The notes under the pieces were generated by a model. The model worked only from the letters and a program-made list of their open reading frames with translations, had not been told where the DNA came from and did not search any database. From Pythium myriotylum (taxonomy: Eukaryota; Oomycota; Peronosporomycetes; Pythiales; Pythiaceae): DNA of 64,000 bases. The number at the start of each line of letters is the position of its first letter. Position 1 is the first letter of the stretch. Where the stretch lies: positions 1,426,001 to 1,490,000 of the forward strand of contig JALJCQ010000023.1 in NCBI GenBank assembly GCA_023091665.1, given 5' to 3'. Position numbers and translations under genes: made by a program. Below, one piece after another: positions 11,740-20,900 of this stretch.

Positions 11740-13140
11740 CGGGGGGAACCGCTCACTCCTCTGCTGCAAATTTCAACCAATCGGATGTTCTCCCGAAGAA
11801 AGGAAGATTATGCTCCCTTTTGTGGCCCATATGGACAGGCCATTTCGCACCCCAACATGTATCCCTTAATTTCAGCCTTGCGGCAACCGCCGTCTGTGGC
11901 TGAAGGAAGCCGAAGATAACTTTTACAGAGAACCCGCTCTCCTCTTCCACCCGGCCATCCAATTTTCCTGTGTTTGACCCTGGAGTTTGAAACCCCGAAC
12001 ATTTTGAGTCAATAGCCCAAAATGCATGTCTTTCGGGTACCGTGTCCATCTGTGTTGTTTGTTGTTGTGTGTCGCATCGTAAAAACGGTGTAGCCATGGC
12101 AGCATACAAGAAGTGAACACTTCGCAAGAATTCGAGTGTGGCGCGCTCGCATTGCTCGGCGCGAGGGTCTCTGAGCGACTGCCATTTGGAAAGAATTAGT
12201 CAACTATTTTGTCCAACCAAATCTCAACTATGGTCATTCCTCTAACGGAGCAGATCAACAGACGACGCGGCATGATGGTCGAGAGTCTCGAGACCGGACA
12301 AAGTGGCGGTACTTTGAGGCCCAGCAACGCGTGGATGTAGAGCGACCCCTAGCACCGGCCGAGCTCGAGCTGCTGCACGGTCGTGAGCCGCTATTCCGAG
12401 AGGAATACAACGCCGCGCTGAGCCGTGAGCTTCCTTCCTCGTGTCTGTGAGCTTGTGGGGATGGATCTCGCGCAGCTCAGGGTCGATGCTGAGCGCGATG
12501 TGTGTAACCGTCGCGTGATCGAGCAGGCAGTTGAGCGCCAGCTCCGCGTAGTGCATGTGATCGATGGGTAGGTCGTGGCCGGGAACACTTAGCACTCGGG
12601 GGCGCTCGATCGTGGCTGACTGAATCCCACGAACGTCGTCACGTGCGCGCACGGAGGTTGTTTGGTCCTGGTTGACGTCACGACCGCGGTTAAGATGAGT
12701 ACCCGCAACCGCTGCAAACAGATGCCCTATGATGCTGATCAAAGGGTTTGCACTTGGGGCTGCAAGTGCCGCCGAATCCCTCAAAAGATCTCAGACGTGC
12801 CAAACTGTGTTTTTTGTCTAGCACTGTTGAGGTATCATACCCAGGCGCACCAGGATAAGAGATCGAATGGAACTCTAGTTCATACTCCTCATCGACGATC
12901 AGTTCTCAGTTATCAAACAGGGCCACAACACAACGATCTTGATGGTAGATTGGCGGGTGGGAGTGACGCACGACTTCATCGCAATCGAATGCTAGCCAAG
13001 CACTGTCAACTTCAATGAGCGCAATGCGTTCAAAGTCGACCACCCGTTCCCAGTTTCCGCACGAGCCGCTGACCGTAGATTATAAGCCAACGAAAGCGTC
13101 ATTGCACGGGACGGTGTAGGAGAAAGAATAAGTGCATTAA
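11740..13140. other. no assignable gene
   Basis: About 1.4 kb with only scattered open stretches. A short plus-strand run near 12,300-12,420 reads KWRYFEAQQRVDVERPLAPA and FREEYNAALSREL, which is protein-like but isolated and broken, so it is probably an old gene or transposon relic. No start, splice or domain could be assigned. Confidence 0.4.
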
Positions 13141-13144
13141 CGCG

Positions 13145-13627
13145 TTGACTGCCACCATTTGTGATAACACCTCTTGTGGCGTGGGAAGGTCTTGCGGTAA
13201 TCGGTTTGCTACTACTCGTCAGCTTCATTTGATCAGGACCAATATCGGTTATGGCATCGTGACCCAAGATGCAATACCGGCTGATGCATTTATTGTCGAG
13301 TACATTGGAGAGCTGCTGTACCCACCTGACGCCGTTGCTCGCGCCGACAAGCGATACTTGGTCGAACTAAAAACCAAGACAGAGGACAAATCTCAACTTT
13401 TCGTTGATGCCAAATTCGACGGAGACGCAAGTCAATTCATCAATCATTTATGCACTCCAAACTGTGTCAGGTAGGAGTGGGACTGGACCAACAAGTCCCG
13501 TCTCGGAATCTTCTCGTCATCCTACATTCCACCCTTGACAGAGTTGGCTTTCTCCTACCGACCAGACTCGCTTTCGCTATTCACCTGCGCATGCGGTGCC
13601 GCCAACTGTGCGACTCATACAACGTGA
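13145..13627 (+). pseudogene. SET-domain methyltransferase pseudogene (one in-frame stop)
   Basis: The frame shows a pre-SET/AWS-like cysteine cluster (CDNTSCGVGRSCGNR), SET motifs GYGIVTQDAI, FIVEYIGELL and SQFINHLCTPNCV, then an in-frame TAG at 13472-13474. The very same frame then continues with EWDWTNKSRLGIFSSSYIPP, LTELAFSY and a post-SET CACGAANC, ending at TGA 13625-13627. The SET domain is therefore complete apart from one nonsense codon, at the position after NCV where a W-containing strand follows. No upstream ATG in frame is obvious, so the 5' end is also missing or in an unseen exon. The intact family methylates histone lysines. Confidence 0.75.
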
Positions 13628-13990
13628 AGGATAACAAATTTAATAAATGTGATCAAATCTTGTCCACGTTGGTGCAGCTTCCCCCTTCATCTTGAGACTT
13701 CTTCTCGGAAGCACTCGCTCGCACGCAACTGCTCATCAGCAAGTTCAGGTTCTACATCGTAGGTTCTTAACCTCTCAAATGCCACAGAATGAGTGTATGG
13801 AACACAAAACATCCACAAATGCCACTGATACTAAGCTTGAATTAGGTATAGTCACTAGAGCGAGACAAAATCACCTCATTTCTCCTAGCTCTCAGCGGGA
13901 CGCTGAGAGAACGAAAGAGCTAGGTCCTCGAATAGAAAAGTCATGAGAAACAATGTTGATGGCCCTCAACGCCATTGCCGATCTGGTTAT

Positions 13991-14257
13991 AACCAGGCCC
14001 CGGAGTCGTTTAACCGTCTCACGTTATCAGCACTGAATGGGGGTTCGATTCCCGCTGGCGCGCGAGTTTCTGATTGGTCAGAATAGCAGAGCCTCCTGCC
14101 GAGTTGCACCCCCATTGACCGGGAATGGGAGATAGTCGTTGGACTGATCTGATTGGTTGCATCCGAGAACCAAGCTTGGTTGGTTGCTCGTCTGAGGGGG
14201 ACTGAGACAGATCAGATTCTGAGCTAATTGGAGTGGTTACGACTCCGGGGCCTGGTT
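13991..14257. mobile_element. MITE-like element with 19-bp terminal inverted repeats
   Basis: AACCAGGCCCCGGAGTCGT at 13991-14009 is the exact reverse complement of 14239-14257, giving a 267-bp unit with no coding capacity. A 20-bp word (GAGTCGTTTAACCGTCTCAC) at 14002-14021 recurs just outside the right end at 14271-14290. Inside the left half, GGGTTCGATTCCCGC resembles a tRNA B box. It is consistent with a small non-autonomous element; its class is inference. Confidence 0.55.
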
Positions 14258-14290
14258 AACCCTTTTGGCCGAGTCGTTTAACCGTCTCAC

Positions 14291-14967
14291 TCTCTCAATT
14301 TTGCTATTATACAGAAGTGGAGAATGGGGCTTCGACCAGTTTGCAGCCCAGCGTAGCGGTGATGCTCTCTAGTGTTATGAATAACCTGAGTGTTAGTGTA
14401 ACGTTATAGGAGGCTTGCCATCCCTGAGTAACGTGTTCTCATGTGCGATCTGTCATCCGGATTCCTTTTCAATATCGTCTCCCTTTCTCACACATGGAAG
14501 GTGGCCTTTCCAACACTGATGAGAAAGCAGTTTGAACGAGAGACAGCATATGGCTCATGCGCCTTGTGTGGCAAACGATGAACACAGATCAGCACGCCGC
14601 TCGTCTGTCAACTTGCGTCCAGCAACTGTGGATAAATCTCTCTCTCGCACATGCCCAACACATCCGCCCCCAAGGCTTCTTCTGCACATGTTACTGTGGA
14701 GCTCAAGCCTTCTCGAGTCTCCATGCATCGTCTTGTGCTGCTCGTGCCACCTGGTTTTATCCGTATTCGGGCGATGTCGTCCGTACGAAAAAAAAATGGA
14801 TTCAAGGACAGCCGACTGTCTTCATTCTGTGCAAATCATATTGTCTTCGCACGCCACTGGAAAGGCGGTGTCACGGGACACCTGCAATCCCACAAAGACA
14901 TGTGTTTATCAGGCTCTGGTCTGCGATTTCCACCTCTGCCGTTTTGTTGTTGCCTCGCAAAGGCCCA
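14291..14967. other. no gene seen
   Basis: Open stretches overlap in several frames but carry no recognisable domain. The 3' part is upstream sequence of the secreted cysteine-rich peptide gene. Confidence 0.5.
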
Positions 14968-14988
14968 GTCTCACTTTGCAAAACACCT
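14968..14988 (+). promoter_or_regulatory. oomycete Inr-like core promoter
   Basis: GTCTCACTTTGCAAAACACC matches the general form of the oomycete initiator (TCA..TT followed by a CAA-rich flank), about 40-60 bp upstream of the ATG at 15028. A nearly identical word precedes the dioxygenase at 37,929. Pattern-based only. Confidence 0.45.
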
Positions 14989-15027
14989 TTCCGAGGACAT
15001 CGACGATTGACCCCCAAGACTACTACG

Positions 15028-15264
15028 ATGAAGTTTACCACACTCACGCTTACTGCCGTCGTGGCGCTCACCGCCTTCGTCGGCCTGCCGTCTGCTTACG
15101 CCGACTCTTGTGAGTCGAAATGCCTCGCTGACGACTCGGCTTGTCTGTGGAAGAACATTGGTGAACAAACTGGCTACGCCGGTTTCGAAATCTGCGACAC
15201 CAACTACAACAAGTGCATGGCGGCCTGCCGCGGCAAAGCGCGCCCAAGTTCCACGAAGAAATAG
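15028..15264 (+). CDS. small secreted cysteine-rich protein, symmetric Cys spacing
   Basis: A 78-aa protein. The ATG at 15028 is chosen because it opens a clear signal peptide (MKFTTLTLTAVVALTAFVG, cleavage after about SAYA, residue 24); the longer upstream frame has no protein character. The mature ~54 residues contain six cysteines with mirror-symmetric spacing C-x3-C-x6-C-x16-C-x6-C-x3-C (CESKC at one end, CMAAC at the other). That is the layout of a disulphide-stapled helical hairpin. Small secreted cysteine-rich peptides of oomycetes are often apoplastic and of unknown activity; no function can be assigned here. An Inr-like promoter lies just upstream. Confidence 0.8.
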   Translation: MKFTTLTLTAVVALTAFVGLPSAYADSCESKCLADDSACLWKNIGEQTGYAGFEICDTNYNKCMAACRGKARPSSTKK

Positions 15265-15400
15265 ATTTCAGCAAGGATAGATCTGCTCCACCCCAGCTAA
15301 TCAGTTTATATCCACTTGAACACAACAAATCTCTTCTTATACACATCCATTCGTGTTAATCGTAACGACACCACGGTCTACTTTCTTTCTACAAAGTACT

Positions 15401-17326
15401 TCATGGCGCACAGCAGCGCTTGGAGAACTGCTTGCCGTTCGGGTCCTCCGGCACGTCCAGCGTCGGGTTGCGGTCGAAGAACCCCTCGGGCTTGAGCACA
15501 AAGCCCGTCATATCCACCGGCATCATCGGCCAGTCCTCCGTGCGAGGAAAGTGAGTGAGACCGAACGTGTGCCACACCACAATGTCCTCGCCATTGACGC
15601 TGCGGTTCTTGCGAGTGTACTCGGGCAGACCGGCGCCGCCAGGATGCTGGTTCGGAGTGTACCCGGCCGCCCACAGCTCGTCGCGGTCGTACTGCGTGAC
15701 CCAGAGGTGCCTGGTGGAGAAGGCGGCACGCTTGCGGATGGACGCCTCGTCGGCGGCGAGCAGCAGCGGCTGGCCTTCCGGGAAGAGCGTGAACGCCGTC
15801 GGGTGGCCCAGACGGTTGGTCGTCTCGCTCGACGCGATGCGCCACACGCGGCCTTTCTCGTTCGCCGCCACGCGCTGTGCGTCGCTCTCGCGCTGCAGAC
15901 GCGTCACCGACCGCGTGAACGCGTTGCCGTACAGGTTCTCGGGACTTATCGGAAGTCGCTGCACCTCCAGCTCGTCTACGTGGCACTTGTCGCCGTCGAT
16001 GGCAACGTCCAAGCGAGCCGAGAAGAGGTGCTGGTGGATGGGTGCGCCGAGGCGCGGTGCCATCTCGGTCGCGAACTCGTATCCGTCGGCGCGACCCGAC
16101 GTGAACACGATCCCCGTGGCCTTGCACTCGAGCTGGATCTTGCCGTCGAGGTACAGGTGCCAGTAGAAGCCGTAGTCGTAGTTGCCGACCGTCACGAAGA
16201 ACGAGATCACCAGACGACGCTGGCGACGCACCGTGCCCTGGTTGGCCACGACATCTGTATGCTTCCACAGCGTACCGAAATCCTCCTCGTGGATGCAGAC
16301 GGCGTTCTTGATCACGAAAGGCTCGCAAAAGTCGTTCACGACCGTCGCGTCGAGGTACTGGATGTGGCCGAGACAGTCGCAGCCCAGCACGAGCGAGTTG
16401 GCGAGGCGACCGAACTGGTACTCGCCGGCGTCGAAGTAGTTCTGCCAGTTATGGGTCGGCAGCGGATCGGCGTACGGCACGACCATCTCGGAGATGGACG
16501 CGCGGTTGAGAATCTTGCGACCGGCGAAGGAGATGTCGTGGAGCGTGAGACCCTCGCGGCCGTTGAAGCCGATGCGCACGTTCCACTTCTCCCACGAGAG
16601 CACGTGGTTGTCGACCGTGAAGCTCGCTCCCTGAGGCTGCGTGATGAGCAGAGGCCTCATGGTCGTACGGATCGGTCCGGTGGTCTCCGGGTCCAAGTAA
16701 TCACCTGATTCTTCGGGGATGTGCATGTAACCGGTATCGATAACTCGCAAGACGCGACGGCTGTTGAGATCCACGTGGGCAACGACGCCCTCGATTGGAT
16801 GGGCGTACATCGATCGACTGCCTTCTTTCGCGTAGAAGCTAAGCACGCGGATCATGCGTGCACCGACTTCATCCTCGTACCCGAAGACGCCGGCAGACAA
16901 TGGCGAGCAAATCACCTTGGAGAGGTCCGAGACGCCGCGCTTGGCAAGTGCGTTGACATACGCAGGGTCGGCTTTAGCAATCTCACCAGCAGCTAGGTAA
17001 TCGGCATCGAGAATCGGCCCCCATCCGTCCACTGCCGGGTTGAGCTGACGACGATCGATAATCTTACCACCGGGGATATCGACGACGATCTGCGTGGCGA
17101 TCATCGTCTCCGTGTTCAGAAGCAGCGCACCGATCTCACGCGGCACGGCATCACCTGGTCGGAAGGCAGAAAGTGTCTTGTGATCTGGCTCGCGCAGCAT
17201 AACGTAGGAGAACCGCATAGCCGGACCAGGGAAGCCGTTCTCAGCGACGATCTGCTTGAGACGCAGCACTTCGTCGGCCGAGATGGGGTCGAGCGGGTGG
17301 AGAACGGCGGTGGTGGTGGCAGCCAT
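15401..17326 (-). CDS. copper-containing primary amine oxidase
   Basis: A 641-aa protein, the usual length of fungal and bacterial copper amine oxidases. It oxidises primary amines to aldehydes with release of ammonia and peroxide. The topaquinone precursor Tyr lies in VGNYDYGFYWH (about residue 383, N-Y-D-Y consensus). The catalytic-base region YFDAGEYQFGRLANSL is near residue 297. Copper-ligand histidines are in HQHLF (about 430) and in GLTHFPRTEDWP (about 590). There is no signal peptide; the N-terminus MAATTTAVLHPLDPIS suits a cytosolic or peroxisomal enzyme, and the C-terminal residues KRCCAP are not a classic PTS1. The next gene downstream, about 1.8 kb away, encodes an amine/amino-acid permease, so uptake and oxidation of amines may be linked, though the two are not an operon. 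Confidence 0.93.
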   Translation of the reverse strand: MAATTTAVLHPLDPISADEVLRLKQIVAENGFPGPAMRFSYVMLREPDHKTLSAFRPGDAVPREIGALLLNTETMIATQIVVDIPGGKIIDRRQLNPAVDGWGPILDADYLAAGEIAKADPAYVNALAKRGVSDLSKVICSPLSAGVFGYEDEVGARMIRVLSFYAKEGSRSMYAHPIEGVVAHVDLNSRRVLRVIDTGYMHIPEESGDYLDPETTGPIRTTMRPLLITQPQGASFTVDNHVLSWEKWNVRIGFNGREGLTLHDISFAGRKILNRASISEMVVPYADPLPTHNWQNYFDAGEYQFGRLANSLVLGCDCLGHIQYLDATVVNDFCEPFVIKNAVCIHEEDFGTLWKHTDVVANQGTVRRQRRLVISFFVTVGNYDYGFYWHLYLDGKIQLECKATGIVFTSGRADGYEFATEMAPRLGAPIHQHLFSARLDVAIDGDKCHVDELEVQRLPISPENLYGNAFTRSVTRLQRESDAQRVAANEKGRVWRIASSETTNRLGHPTAFTLFPEGQPLLLAADEASIRKRAAFSTRHLWVTQYDRDELWAAGYTPNQHPGGAGLPEYTRKNRSVNGEDIVVWHTFGLTHFPRTEDWPMMPVDMTGFVLKPEGFFDRNPTLDVPEDPNGKQFSKRCCAP

Positions 17327-19145
17327 CGTGGGTCGGATTCTTGGAGTGATGGCAAATTCGAATGTGAGACTCGTGGCGGAGACGACGTTATCGTGGCGTT
17401 TGAGCAGTCTCTATCTCTCTCCTGGAATCGACGTTGATAAGTAGAGCAAAGGGATTCCTCCTCAAGACATTGGTCGGCCTGAAGAAGGGAGACCAATCGC
17501 GCTGAGATCTGTCTTCTCTGGCAAGACGCAGAACAGAACAGGAGTACAAAAGATACGTCACTACGCAAGCCTCGCATGCTCTCGCGCGTCCCTCTCATCT
17601 AGTTCGTGGAGTCAGCGATTGCAGTCATCATTCTCGGGTACAATGACCCCTACCATTTGCGCGTAATCTTGCTGAGGATCCCTCTGGTGTCAAAACCTCC
17701 ACCGCCAGAACTTCTGGCGTTGAGAAGAAGGACTGGACCCAAGATTGTCCTGCTCTTTGTAGTGACTAATCCTTCGATAGTCGCGCAGGAAATGAAAATC
17801 TACTATTGGATGAAGCGTTCGTGACGCTTCCTGCCTCACGGGTGCAAAGGAGCAGTCGGTGCTCTCACTTTCTTTCTCTCATCGCAAGGATCGGACAACG
17901 GCATTGAGCGTATGCGAGTTCTGTTCTCAGGCCGTCGTGAGTGTTTGACCAAACACCGCGACGCTGCTGAGATGAGTCTGTGGGAGATCTTGCGCATACT
18001 GTACTGTCGCGACGTTTGATTTCACCTCCCACGCAGAGCGACATGCTGATCACCAAAATGAGCGTAAGCATCCGACATAGCCATCTCACATAGCCATGTA
18101 GAGGACGTTGAAGATGAAAGCTGGAGCTCTTGCAAATGGAAGACGCTCCAAATCAGCACGTCTTCATATCAAATAAAACAACTAATACTATCGAGCAAGT
18201 AGAAGACGGCGCCAGCAGTTTGAGGCCGCTTGCGCTACGCAAGCCTTCGCCAAAGTTGACGCTTTTCGTGCTGAAGGTCTCCCTTTCCGATGATTTGTCG
18301 CTTGATCAGCGCGACCAAACGGTGGCACCGAGCATCGATCTTGTGACGGAATCTACTCCGTGGTCGCCATTCGTCGGGCGTGATTGGCTCGTTGGCGGGA
18401 TGACGCGCCCGCTCGGTGGGGTCATCAGCTTCACAGCTCATTCCTCCTCTAGCGTGACGCTCGGGCTCCGCCAATGAGAGGCGTGGTACGCGACTAGCTC
18501 AGTGGGGCGACTGCCAAGGTCGGACAAGATATTGCCTTCCAGATTGTCCTCTGCTTCCGGGCGACTAATCGTCCCAAGCCTTTTTTGAATTGACGGCGAC
18601 TCATTGGTCGAGACACCTCGTGACGCTATCGACGTACCCGCACCCCCAGACTGCCAGTTGACCTCGTTGATTCAATTCCCTCACTGCTGTCTGAAGTTCG
18701 AACAGAATCATGTCTTCCGATTCCATTCTTTGCACAAACAGCGAGGGACAAGATCTGTTCCGACGATGGAATTTCAGTCAATATTTGTAGATCTTCGTCC
18801 TGGGAACAACCCTGGCGACGCAGCGTTGGCCGTTGAAGTTCCTTTATGACGCGTCTATACCGGCCAATAGCATCGTTCATCCATTCGAGACGTGAGATCG
18901 TACTATGGTGTGTTGTACTCGAGTTTAATTAACACTACACCCAGCCTTATCCTGCTGCCCCCACAGCAGTCTTCTCATCATGGCCCCTCTCTTCTTCGAG
19001 GCCGACTTTCACAGCGTGAACTCTGTGTGGTTGAAACAGGAAGCTCGCTGGTGTTGAGTTGTCAATCTCCAAACGTTTCTTTGTGTTTTGATCGTTACTC
19101 ATTCTGCTTTCTACTTCCAACTTCCCACACCGAGAGCCCTTGCAA
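17327..19145. other. intergenic, no gene recognised
   Basis: About 1.8 kb between divergently placed genes. Short ORFs such as 18130-18477 (+) and 18235-18474 (-) overlap each other and show no family features. A tRNA A-box-like word (TAGCTCAGTGGG near 18,494) lacks a matching B box. The last part contains a pyrimidine-rich Inr-like CTCATTCTGCTTTC at 19,098-19,111 before the permease ATG. Confidence 0.5.
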
Positions 19146-20594
19146 ATGTCCGAGATTTTACTGTCCCCCGCCATCAACGACGGCACAGCTCCCGCCGAGA
19201 CTCGTCGGTATGCTAAAGTACCACATCTGTGGGCGTTAGGCGTAGGTGCTGTTATTGGTGGGGATTTTTACGGCTGGCAGTCAACGCTCGTCGCTGGTTA
19301 CCTCGGTCTCCTCGTCATTCTCGCCTTCGTCACGGTGCTCTACGTCTTGCTGTCATTCTCTGTAGCGGAGATGGCGTCGATGATGCCCACGGGTGGCGGG
19401 CCGTATGTCTTCTCTCTCCACGGTATCGGTCCTCGGGCAGCTTTCTTTGCCAGCCTTGCCGAGACGCTCAAGATCGTGGTCACGGTCTCCACTACATTCT
19501 ATGGGATCTTCCAGCAACTTGATGTGATCTACAATCTTGGCGGTCCGAAGTACAACCCGACGTTCTTTGGGGCCATTTTCGTTGGTCTCAACAGCATCGG
19601 AGTGGAGGCCACATTCCGCGTTCAAGTGTGTGCGACAGCTTTGTCTGTGATGACTCTACTGGTCTTTTATGTCGGTGCCTCGACCAAGTTGGACTATGAC
19701 ACGTGGGTCGTGCAGCAAAACTGGGAGTTTACGAACTGGAGCGACTCGATTCAAGGCATCTCGTTCGCTCTTTGGTTCTACTTTGGCATCGAAGAACTAC
19801 CCCTCGCGGCTGAAGAAACCATCGAGCCCGAGAAGAACATCCCTCGAGGGCTTGTAGCCTCGATTATCACGCTGATCATTATCTCGGTCAGCACAGCGAC
19901 CTTCAGCTCGTTCATCGGGCCGGGTGTGACTGTCATGATGAAGTCTAACGCCCCACTTGTGTTGGGTTACCGCAGTGTCTTTGGAGATACCACGACGCTG
20001 TCGTGGTTTCTGTGGATCACCATCGTGGGAGTTATCTCGAGCACGCACTCGTTTGTGTTCTACATGGGCAGACTGCTATTTGCTGTCTCTCGGGACGGAT
20101 ACTTCCCGAGATTCCTCTCCAAGGTGCACCCCACTCGCGGCACAGCCTATGCGGCCCTGATCACAGGCGGCGTTGTCGCCCAAATCGTCTCAATATCTCT
20201 TCACTACGCCATCGGAGATGCTCGACTGGGCTTCGTCATGATCAACCTCGCACTCTTTGGTGGACTCATCTCTTACTGCTTTCAGCTCGTATCCTTCATC
20301 CTCTTGCGCGTTCACCAACCCAACCGCCCGCGTCCATACAAGAGTCCATTCGGAATCGCCGGCGCTGTCATCTGCCTCATCCTCTGCTGGGTCGCGATCG
20401 CTGGCATTCTCTACGCGGGTGCGTCAAACCGCGACTTCCGAGCGTCGGTCGTCGCGGCCGTGGTCGTGTTCGCGATCGGCACGGCCTACTTTTTCCACAG
20501 CGTCAAGCCGCGACTCGAGAAGATGCACGCGATGACGCCGCAGCGCGCCAAGGAGCTGCGCGAGACGCTCGTGAGCCACCAGTCGCACGCCTAA
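19146..20594 (+). CDS. APC-superfamily permease, ethanolamine/amino-acid type
   Basis: A 482-aa polytopic membrane protein (about 12 helices). The start is taken at ATG 19146 (MSEILL), 6 nt after the in-frame TTG. The first helix region LWALGVGAVIGGDFYGWQ and the following AEMASMMPTGGGPYVFS closely follow the ethanolamine-permease/amino-acid transporter pattern (GVGAVISGDFFGWN and AE....TAGGPYAF). Further helices run to about residue 450, with a short charged C-tail. The likely role is proton- or sodium-coupled uptake of ethanolamine or an amino acid at the plasma membrane. Substrate is inference. It neighbours a copper amine oxidase, which would act on imported amines. Confidence 0.88.
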   Translation: MSEILLSPAINDGTAPAETRRYAKVPHLWALGVGAVIGGDFYGWQSTLVAGYLGLLVILAFVTVLYVLLSFSVAEMASMMPTGGGPYVFSLHGIGPRAAFFASLAETLKIVVTVSTTFYGIFQQLDVIYNLGGPKYNPTFFGAIFVGLNSIGVEATFRVQVCATALSVMTLLVFYVGASTKLDYDTWVVQQNWEFTNWSDSIQGISFALWFYFGIEELPLAAEETIEPEKNIPRGLVASIITLIIISVSTATFSSFIGPGVTVMMKSNAPLVLGYRSVFGDTTTLSWFLWITIVGVISSTHSFVFYMGRLLFAVSRDGYFPRFLSKVHPTRGTAYAALITGGVVAQIVSISLHYAIGDARLGFVMINLALFGGLISYCFQLVSFILLRVHQPNRPRPYKSPFGIAGAVICLILCWVAIAGILYAGASNRDFRASVVAAVVVFAIGTAYFFHSVKPRLEKMHAMTPQRAKELRETLVSHQSHA

Positions 20595-20900
20595 CTGCGC
20601 ACGTGCGACGCCTTGCGGTTGTTGTTTTTTATATTTTATGGCTTGCTTTCTACGTAATTGAGATGCATGGAGTCACGAGGAAACTCGGAAATGCTTTGAA
20701 ATTGTCCTCCGAACGTTTAACGTTCTCTTCGCGAGGCCACAGGACCATCACTCCCAATTCTCCTGGTGAGAAAGTACAGCCACCGACATTCAAGCGATTT
20801 GATTGGTCCCCGAAAGTTGTCCCTCGTTTAGCCACGTTCATGTTCCTTGTTGAAGTTCCGCACAAAGGATCACGCGTCGTCCACTGAGCCATTGTGGAGA

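Noticed and set aside
15353..16708. 451-aa plus-strand ORF
   Set aside because: Antisense shadow of the copper amine oxidase, produced by GC-rich codon bias; no domain of its own.
18484..18560. possible tRNA (A-box-like TAGCTCAGTGGG)
   Set aside because: No matching B box or cloverleaf within a tRNA length.
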